From NCBI GenBank assembly GCA_949293165.1, contig CASFCW010000010.1, forward strand, positions 1-37,867: DNA of 37,867 bases, written 5' to 3'. Under the pieces are notes generated by a model. That model was given only the letters and a program-made list of their open reading frames with translations. It searched no databases and was not told the origin of the DNA. The position numbers and the translations under genes are program-made. This DNA comes from an uncultured bacterium (lineage in GTDB: Bacteria; Bacillota; Clostridia; Oscillospirales; Oscillospiraceae). Below are positions 33,255 to 37,867 of this stretch, one piece after another. Position 1 is the stretch's first letter. Each line of letters starts with the position of its first letter.

Positions 33255-33979
33255 ACCCCGTCGGGCAGGGCGCCCAAAATCTCCCCAATGGGGCCGGACA
33301 GCACCAGGTCGGCCTGGCTGTCGTAGGGCGTGGGGCTTTTATTGATGAGCACAATCCGCTTCCCGCCGTAGTACCGCAGCAGCCCGGCAGCGGGATAGAC
33401 CGCCAGGGAGGTGCCGCCCACCACCAGCAGGTCCGCCTGCCGCAAATCCTGCACCGCGCCGTACAGCACGTCCTCGTCCAGCGGCTCCTCGTACAGCACC
33501 ACGTCGGGCTTTATGATTCCCCCGCAGGCGCACCGGGGCACGCCCTGGGACCGGGCTATGGCAGACACCGGATAAGCCGCCCCGCATTTCATGCAGGTGT
33601 TGCGGTGCACTGACCCGTGCAGCTCCCACACCCGCTTGGACCCGGCCAGGGTGTGCAGCCCGTCGATATTCTGGGTAATCACCGACAGAAGATGGCCGGT
33701 AGCCTCCAGCTGGGCCAGCTTCCGGTGGGCCATGTTGGGCTTGGCGTCCAGCATCAGCATTTTATCCCGGTAAAAGCGGTAGAATTCCTCCGGATTCCGG
33801 TCAAAAAAGCTGCGGCTGAGCACCGTCTCAGGGGGGTAGGCGTACTTCTGGTGGTACAGCCCATCCACGCTGCGAAAATCCGGAATCCCGCTTTCGGTGG
33901 AAACGCCCGCGCCGCCGAAAAACACCATTTTCCGGCTCTCGCCCACCCATTGTTCCAATTTCTGCATCTCTTGGTTCAT
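33251..33979 (-). CDS. cobB: NAD-dependent protein deacylase (Sir2/CobB family)
   Basis: A sirtuin that removes acyl groups from lysines using NAD+. From ATG 33977-33979 (MNQEMQKLEQWVGESRK), after GGGAGGG, it has 242 residues. The NAD-binding motifs GAGVSTESGIPDFR and TQNIDGLH, catalytic H121 (ELHGS) and zinc cysteines C129, C132, C150 and C152 are present; the second zinc pair is CxC, as in other Firmicute sirtuins. The open frame extends 29 codons upstream without a ribosome binding site. No convincing promoter was found. Next to the NAD regulator NiaR it hints at NAD-related physiology. Confidence 0.93.
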   Translation of the reverse strand: MNQEMQKLEQWVGESRKMVFFGGAGVSTESGIPDFRSVDGLYHQKYAYPPETVLSRSFFDRNPEEFYRFYRDKMLMLDAKPNMAHRKLAQLEATGHLLSVITQNIDGLHTLAGSKRVWELHGSVHRNTCMKCGAAYPVSAIARSQGVPRCACGGIIKPDVVLYEEPLDEDVLYGAVQDLRQADLLVVGGTSLAVYPAAGLLRYYGGKRIVLINKSPTPYDSQADLVLSGPIGEILGALPDGV

Positions 33980-34026
33980 GGTTTCACCCTCCCTTTCCGT
34001 CCCCCTCCCCCCGCCCGACCGCAAAA

Positions 34027-34047
34027 TTTTTCCCCGGCGCGGAAAAA
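34027..34047. other. Inverted repeat before tRNA promoter
   Basis: TTTTTCC (34027-34033) and GGAAAAA (34041-34047) flank a 7-base centre, ending five bases before the tRNA gene -35. It lies between divergent sirtuin and tRNA units and could be an operator or the 5' end of the sirtuin leader. Confidence 0.3.
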
Positions 34048-34051
34048 GGGG

Positions 34052-34080
34052 TTTACAAAAGCACAAAAGTCTGCTATACT
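34052..34080 (+). promoter_or_regulatory. tRNA-Arg promoter
   Basis: TTTACA (34052-34057), 17 bases, TATACT (34075-34080) with TGC extension on the plus strand. Predicted start about 34087; the 35-base leader contains a bulged TTGAAACGG/CCG-TTTCAA hairpin likely removed during processing. Confidence 0.82.
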
Positions 34081-34121
34081 ATGGTAGCCTTGAAACGGGA
34101 TCGCCGTTTTTCAAAGTCTAT

Positions 34122-34197
34122 GCGTCCGTAGTTCAATGGATAGAGCGTCAGATTCCGGTTCTGAATGTTGGGGGTTCGAGTCCCTTCGGGCGTGCCA
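34122..34197 (+). tRNA. tRNA-Arg(CCG), CCA encoded
   Basis: A 76-base cloverleaf: acceptor GCGTCCG pairing with CGGGCGT (first pair G-U), D arm GTTCAATGGATAGAGC, anticodon stem TCAGA/TCTGA with loop TTCCGGT, so the anticodon is CCG (34155-34157) reading CGG codons for arginine, T loop TTCGAGT, discriminator G and encoded CCA (34195-34197). The T stem has two outer G-U pairs. It is a single-gene unit with its own promoter and terminator. Confidence 0.93.
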
Positions 34198-34241
34198 GCT
34201 CGCCGTAAGTGTCAAGCCACTTGCGGCGAGCTTCTTTTTTT
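34197..34241 (+). terminator. tRNA-Arg terminator
   Basis: A 15-bp stem with one G-U pair (34197-34211 with 34218-34232), 6-base loop, then TC and seven Ts. The stem includes the last A of the tRNA CCA end, so terminator folding competes with the mature 3' end. Confidence 0.92.
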
Positions 34242-34259
34242 CTGAAAAGCCTGCCGTCC

Positions 34260-34775
34260 TCACTGGTCCTCCAGCAGGATGCCCGCCCGGGCCAGCGCCT
34301 CCACCGCCCGCTCCATCCGCTCCTGGCTGGTGCAGGTGATGGTGTGCAGATGAATCCCGCCGGTCAGCTGGGACAGTGGCTGCGCCCCATCAGCGTCCAT
34401 ACAGCGGATGAAGGACTGGACATCGTACCGGGAGGACAGGTGCAGCTGCCCGGTCAGCTGCCCGTACACAGGGTGCTCCACAATCACGTCCAGCACCTGG
34501 CAGCCGTGATCCACCAGGATTTCCAGCTCCCGGGCCATCCCCGCCCGGTTGTGGACACAGGCGACGGTTCGCTTCACCTCCCCGCCCTCCCAAGGCAGGA
34601 TATAGCCCCTGGGGGTGGCGGCGATGTTTTCTCCTCCCGCCCGGAGCAGGGCAATATCCCCCACAATGATTTGACGGCTGACGGAAAACCGGCTGGCCAG
34701 CGACGCCGCGCTGACCGGATTTTCGGCAGACTTCAGGCAGGACATGATCTCCCGCCGTCTGGCTTCTCCATCCAT
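34260..34775 (-). CDS. niaR: NAD biosynthesis repressor NiaR
   Basis: A nicotinate-responsive repressor of NAD synthesis and niacin uptake genes (YrxA/NiaR). From ATG 34773-34775 (MDGEARRREIMSCLKSAENP) it has 171 residues: an HTH_11 winged helix (about 5-58) and a 3H domain (about 68-167). The candidate metal site H75, E83, H142 and H144 has the same spacing as in the T. maritima NiaR structure (from memory of the family). The ribosome binding site is GGGGGGAC. No NAD genes adjoin it apart from the sirtuin across the tRNA, so its targets are elsewhere. Confidence 0.92.
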   Translation of the reverse strand: MDGEARRREIMSCLKSAENPVSAASLASRFSVSRQIIVGDIALLRAGGENIAATPRGYILPWEGGEVKRTVACVHNRAGMARELEILVDHGCQVLDVIVEHPVYGQLTGQLHLSSRYDVQSFIRCMDADGAQPLSQLTGGIHLHTITCTSQERMERAVEALARAGILLEDQ

Positions 34776-34864
34776 CTGCGTCCCCCCTGACTGGCGGCTT
34801 TGGCCGTCCCATACACAGTGGGAGACCCGGCGCAAAGCCACAACATAATATCTGTTACGCAGCT

Positions 34865-34893
34865 ATTATAACACACAACCCCCTCCCCCACAA
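34865..34893 (-). promoter_or_regulatory. niaR promoter
   Basis: TTGTGG (34888-34893), 17 bases, TATAAT (34865-34870) with TG-T extension on the minus strand; predicted start about 34858. Divergent from the xpaC promoter 30 bases away. A possible AACA/TGTT half-site pair lies just downstream but is too short to call an operator. Confidence 0.65.
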
Positions 34894-34922
34894 TCTCCCC
34901 CTTTTCCTCTCCCAGGACCCTC

Positions 34923-34952
34923 TTGACACCCCCTGTTGCGGGACGATACAAT
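34923..34952 (+). promoter_or_regulatory. xpaC-telA operon promoter
   Basis: Perfect TTGACA (34923-34928), 18 bases, TACAAT (34947-34952) on the plus strand, about 48 bases before the xpaC ATG. Confidence 0.8.
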
Positions 34953-35000
34953 ATGAGAAAGCGGAGACGGCTCCGCACCACTATGCCGGAGGAATTGACT

Positions 35001-35717
35001 ATGGCAAAACATGTAAAACGCTCCGTGGCCCCCATCTATTTGGTTGGGGTCGTCTGGCTGACCTTCGGATGTCTGCTTTCCCTGCACCGGCCCTTGGACT
35101 TCATCCTGTGCGCGGTAATTTCCGCGGCGGTTTTCCTTCTGGCCAAGGCGCTGTTCCCCGACCGGAGCTATCACCTCCCCGGCGACGCCAAGGAGGAGCC
35201 CGCCCCTGAACCGGAGCCCAAAGCCGAGGAGAAAAAGGCCTCCACCGGTAACCCGGAGGTGGACCAGCTCATCTCCCAGCGGGACATGGCCCTGTCCGAG
35301 ATGCGCCGGCTGAACGACAGCATTTCAGATCCGGAGATCTCCCGGCAGATCGACCACCTGGAGCTGGTAACCAGGAAGATCATCGACCACGTGGCGGCCC
35401 AGCCGGAAAAGCTGCCTCAAATCCGCCGTTTTCTCAACTACTTCCTTCCCACCACCCTGAAAATCCTCAACGCATATGACCGCATGGATGCCACCGGTAT
35501 TTCCGGCCACAATATTGACGCCACCAAAGAACGGGTGGAGGAGATGCTGGGCACCATTGTCAAGGCGTTTGACAAGCAGCTGGACGCCCTGTTCAGCGCG
35601 GAAGCCATGGATATTTCCGCCGACATCACCGTGATGGAGAACCTGCTGGCCCAGGAGGGGCTGGGCGGCACCCGAACTGCCAAATCCGACCCGGACGGCC
35701 CCACCCTGGAGCTGTGA
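35001..35717 (+). CDS. xpaC: XpaC-family membrane protein
   Basis: A 238-residue protein of the XpaC family (named for 5-bromo-4-chloroindolyl phosphate hydrolysis), whose real role is unknown but which nearly always precedes telA. From ATG 35001 (MAKHVKRSVAPIYLVGV), with GGAGG eight bases upstream, it has two N-terminal membrane helices (about 10-28 and 33-50), an acidic Glu/Pro/Lys linker, and a cytoplasmic alpha-helical XpaC domain (about 80-225, NPEVDQLISQRDMALSEM onward). An in-frame ATG at 34983 is an alternative with a weaker site. telA follows after 39 bases. Confidence 0.9.
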   Translation: MAKHVKRSVAPIYLVGVVWLTFGCLLSLHRPLDFILCAVISAAVFLLAKALFPDRSYHLPGDAKEEPAPEPEPKAEEKKASTGNPEVDQLISQRDMALSEMRRLNDSISDPEISRQIDHLELVTRKIIDHVAAQPEKLPQIRRFLNYFLPTTLKILNAYDRMDATGISGHNIDATKERVEEMLGTIVKAFDKQLDALFSAEAMDISADITVMENLLAQEGLGGTRTAKSDPDGPTLEL

Positions 35718-35756
35718 CCAGCCTGTAAAAATGAACTTTGGATGGAGGAATCCCAA

Positions 35757-36962
35757 ATGAGTGAATCTATGGACCGTATGCCCCAGCTGACCCTGACGCC
35801 CGACCTGTCCGATCAGCAGACCGCCCAGCAGGCCGCCCCGGCCCCCTCCCTCACCCTGGAGCCCGATGTGCAGGCCCAGGCCGCCGAGGCCCAGCGCCAG
35901 CAGGAGCGGGACGCCAACGCCGTGAAGGTGGACGAGTCCCTCCTCACAGAGGAGGAGCGGAAGATGGTGGACGACTTCTCCCAGAAAATCGACGTAACCG
36001 ACGCCAACCTGGTGCTCCAGTACGGCGCCGGCGCCCAGAAAAACATCGCCACCTTCTCGGAAAACGCCCTGAACAGCGTCCGCACCAAGGACCTGGGCGA
36101 GGTGGGCGAGGCCCTGTCCGACCTGGTGGTGGAGCTGAAAAACTTCGACGACGGCGAGGAGAAGAAGGGCGGCCTGCTGGGCTTTTTCCAAAAGAAGCGC
36201 AGCCAGCTGGAAGCCCTGAAGGCCAGCTACTCCAAGGCGGAAGCCAACGTCAACAAGATCGTTCAGGTGTTGGAAAACCACCAGGTGGTGCTGATGAAGG
36301 ACATCGCCATGCTGGATCAGATGTATGACCTGAACACCAAGTATTACAAAGAGCTGACCATGTATATCATCGCCGGCAAAAAGCGTCTGGAACAGCTGCG
36401 CCAGGGCGAGCTGGAGCAGCTGCGTCAGAAGGCCACCCAGAGCGGCAGCCAGGAGGACGCCCAGGCCTACAACGATTTTGCCAACATGTGCAGCCGGTTT
36501 GAAAAGAAGATCCATGATCTGGAGCTGACCCGGATGATCTCCATCCAGATGGGGCCCCAGACCCGCCTGCTCCAGAACAACGACACCCTGATGCTGGAGA
36601 AGATCCAGTCCTCCCTGGTCAACACCATCCCCCTGTGGAAAAGCCAGATGGTGCTTGCCCTGGGCCTGGAGCACTCCCGCCAGGCCACCCAGGCCCAGTC
36701 CGCCGTGACGGAAATGACCAATGAGCTGCTGCAGAAAAACGCCGATATGCTGAAAATGGGCACTGTGGACGCGGCCAAAGAGGCGGAGCGCTCCATCGTG
36801 GACATCAAGACCCTACAGCACACCAATGAGCAGCTGATCTCCACCCTGGATGAGGTCATGCGGATTCAGACCGAGGGCAGCCAGAAGCGGAAAGAGGCGG
36901 AGGCTGAGCTGGGCCGCATCGAGGGCGAGCTGAAGCAGAAGCTCCTGGAGCTGCGGGGATAA
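35757..36962 (+). CDS. telA: TelA/KlaA-family tellurite/toxic-anion resistance protein
   Basis: A 401-residue soluble, mostly alpha-helical TelA protein, linked to tellurite resistance and to envelope and phage stress in comparative studies. I start at ATG 35757 (MSESMDRMPQLTLTPDLSD), eight bases after GGAGG, rather than the ATG 15 bases earlier, which lies on that site. A Gln/Ala/Pro-rich N-terminal tail is followed by the TelA domain (from about 55; TEEERKMVDDFSQKIDV, AQKNIATFSENALNSVRTKDLG, NDTLMLEKIQSSLVNTIPLWKSQ cut short here) and a charged C-terminal coiled coil. It lies between xpaC and a TPM-domain gene. No terC/terD genes are in view. Confidence 0.92.
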   Translation: MSESMDRMPQLTLTPDLSDQQTAQQAAPAPSLTLEPDVQAQAAEAQRQQERDANAVKVDESLLTEEERKMVDDFSQKIDVTDANLVLQYGAGAQKNIATFSENALNSVRTKDLGEVGEALSDLVVELKNFDDGEEKKGGLLGFFQKKRSQLEALKASYSKAEANVNKIVQVLENHQVVLMKDIAMLDQMYDLNTKYYKELTMYIIAGKKRLEQLRQGELEQLRQKATQSGSQEDAQAYNDFANMCSRFEKKIHDLELTRMISIQMGPQTRLLQNNDTLMLEKIQSSLVNTIPLWKSQMVLALGLEHSRQATQAQSAVTEMTNELLQKNADMLKMGTVDAAKEAERSIVDIKTLQHTNEQLISTLDEVMRIQTEGSQKRKEAEAELGRIEGELKQKLLELRG

Positions 36963-36995
36963 GCCCCTCCCCCTTTGACTGGAAAGGAAGCTGAC

Positions 36996-37867
36996 ATGAA
37001 ATTTTTCCAAAAAACCTGGGTGGCTGTGCTGATTACCGTTATCATGATTGCCGCCGCCGTGGGAATCGGGCAGTACCGGGGCAGCGTCTCCTCCCCCACC
37101 TCCACCGACGGCCCGCTGGACACCACCCTGAACACCCAGGTCTATCTGAACGACTGGATCAGCGATCAGGCCGGTGTCCTCTCCCAGGAGGCCAAGGAAC
37201 AGGTCGCCCTGTATAACGCCAACTGGGTCCAGCGGTATGACAGCCTCATTGCCGTGGCCACCCTTCCCTCCATCGACGGCTCCATCAGCGATTACGCCTA
37301 TGAGCTGGGCACCCAGATCCAGCTGGCCTCCGCCGACGGTATTCTGGTGATAGATGTCTCCGACCAGGATTGCTATCTGGCGGTGGGCCCCGACTACCCC
37401 TTAAGCGACAGCCAGATTACCGCATACATGGACCAATACCTGTATGCTGACGCCATGGCCGGGAACTACAGCCAGGGAATCCTGTCCCTTTTCCACGCCC
37501 TGAACCAATACTACCTGGATACCTATGGCGTGGGGCACACCGCCTCCTCCGCCTCCCCGGTCTCCCAGGGCGCGCTGCTGCTTAACGTGGTGCTGCTGGT
37601 CGTGATTGCGCTGGCGGTGGCCACCGTGATGGACAGCATCCGGTACAACCGCTACCGCCAGCGGTACTACGGCGTGGCTAACCCGCCCTTTGTGTTCCGG
37701 CCCATCCTCTTCTGGCATGGGCCCGGCTGGGGCTGGTATCGCCGCCGGTGGCACCGTCCGCCCCCTCCGCCCCCTCCCAGAGGCCCCCGGGGCGGCCCGG
37801 GCGGCTTCGGCGGCTTTGGCGGGTCGGGCGGCAGCTTCGGCAGCAGCCCCAGAGGCGGCGGCTTCTC
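36996..37867 (+). CDS. TPM-domain membrane protein (3' end outside window)
   Basis: The first 290 codons of a TPM (YgcG/TLP18.3-like) protein. From ATG 36996, with GGAAAGGAAG upstream, it has an N-terminal helix (about 8-25), an extracytoplasmic TPM domain (about 45-175; LNDWISDQAGVLSQEAKEQV, then DGILVIDVSDQDCYLAVGPDY-like core), a second helix (about 193-212), an Arg/Tyr- and Pro-rich stretch (HRPPPPPPPRGPRG), and a Gly/Ser-rich tail running off the window. The Gly-rich tail is typical of the family. It follows telA by 33 bases and is cotranscribed. In plants the domain serves photosystem repair; in bacteria its role is unknown. Confidence 0.88.
   Translation, partial: MKFFQKTWVAVLITVIMIAAAVGIGQYRGSVSSPTSTDGPLDTTLNTQVYLNDWISDQAGVLSQEAKEQVALYNANWVQRYDSLIAVATLPSIDGSISDYAYELGTQIQLASADGILVIDVSDQDCYLAVGPDYPLSDSQITAYMDQYLYADAMAGNYSQGILSLFHALNQYYLDTYGVGHTASSASPVSQGALLLNVVLLVVIALAVATVMDSIRYNRYRQRYYGVANPPFVFRPILFWHGPGWGWYRRRWHRPPPPPPPRGPRGGPGGFGGFGGSGGSFGSSPRGGGF

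Overview
The window is a GC-rich (roughly 60%) low-plasticity chromosomal segment of a Gram-positive anaerobe of the class Clostridia, most likely Oscillospiraceae (Flavonifractor/Pseudoflavonifractor-like). The grounds are the gene orders (str operon and dcw cluster), strong AGGAGG ribosome binding sites, frequent GTG/TTG starts, near-consensus sigma-A promoters, a monocluster ferredoxin, a PASTA-domain PBP2 and a GerMN lipoprotein. The genus is an inference. I see no phage, transposon, integron or CRISPR array.

Layout. 1-4847 (minus): str operon rplGB-rpsL-rpsG-fusA-tuf (tuf cut by the window edge), with its own promoter, a structured rpsL-rpsG gap and a second promoter before tuf. 4973-5161 (plus): a small ferredoxin. 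5229-18439 (minus): dcw cell-wall/division cluster mraZ-rsmH-ftsL-pbp-murE-mraY-ftsW-murG-murA-divIB-ftsZ, with MraZ boxes at its head and probable internal promoters before mraY and ftsZ; murD, murB, murC, murF and ftsA are absent from it. 18744-20688 (plus): type 4 uracil-DNA glycosylase and an RsmF-like rRNA methyltransferase. 20726-21810 (minus): azlCD amino-acid exporter. 21907-23271 (minus): D,D-carboxypeptidase. 23405-26512 (plus): comEA-like gene, a response regulator/histidine kinase pair and a GerMN lipoprotein. 26587-27870 (plus): O-acetylhomoserine sulfhydrylase. 27930-30056 (minus): a cytidylate-kinase-like protein coupled to a MATE exporter behind an attenuator-like leader. 30068-31264 (minus): a lone PTS EIIC-type membrane protein. 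31312-32543 (minus): mreB. 32589-33979 (minus): sirtuin plus ComF-type phosphoribosyltransferase. 34122-34197 (plus): tRNA-Arg(CCG). 34260-34893 (minus): NiaR-type NAD regulator. 35001-37867 (plus): xpaC-telA-TPM envelope-stress operon, cut by the window edge.

Most genes serve translation (str operon, RsmH, RsmF, tRNA) or envelope growth (lipid II synthesis, septal transpeptidase, FtsZ, MreB, carboxypeptidase, two-component system). The most unusual material is regulatory: three mutually overlapping helices ending in an intrinsic terminator before the kinase/MATE pair, face-to-face promoters with complementary leaders between the carboxypeptidase and comEA, and a hairpin-rich gap between rpsL and rpsG. 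Several long open frames antisense to real genes (up to 888 codons) are composition artefacts and are not annotated.
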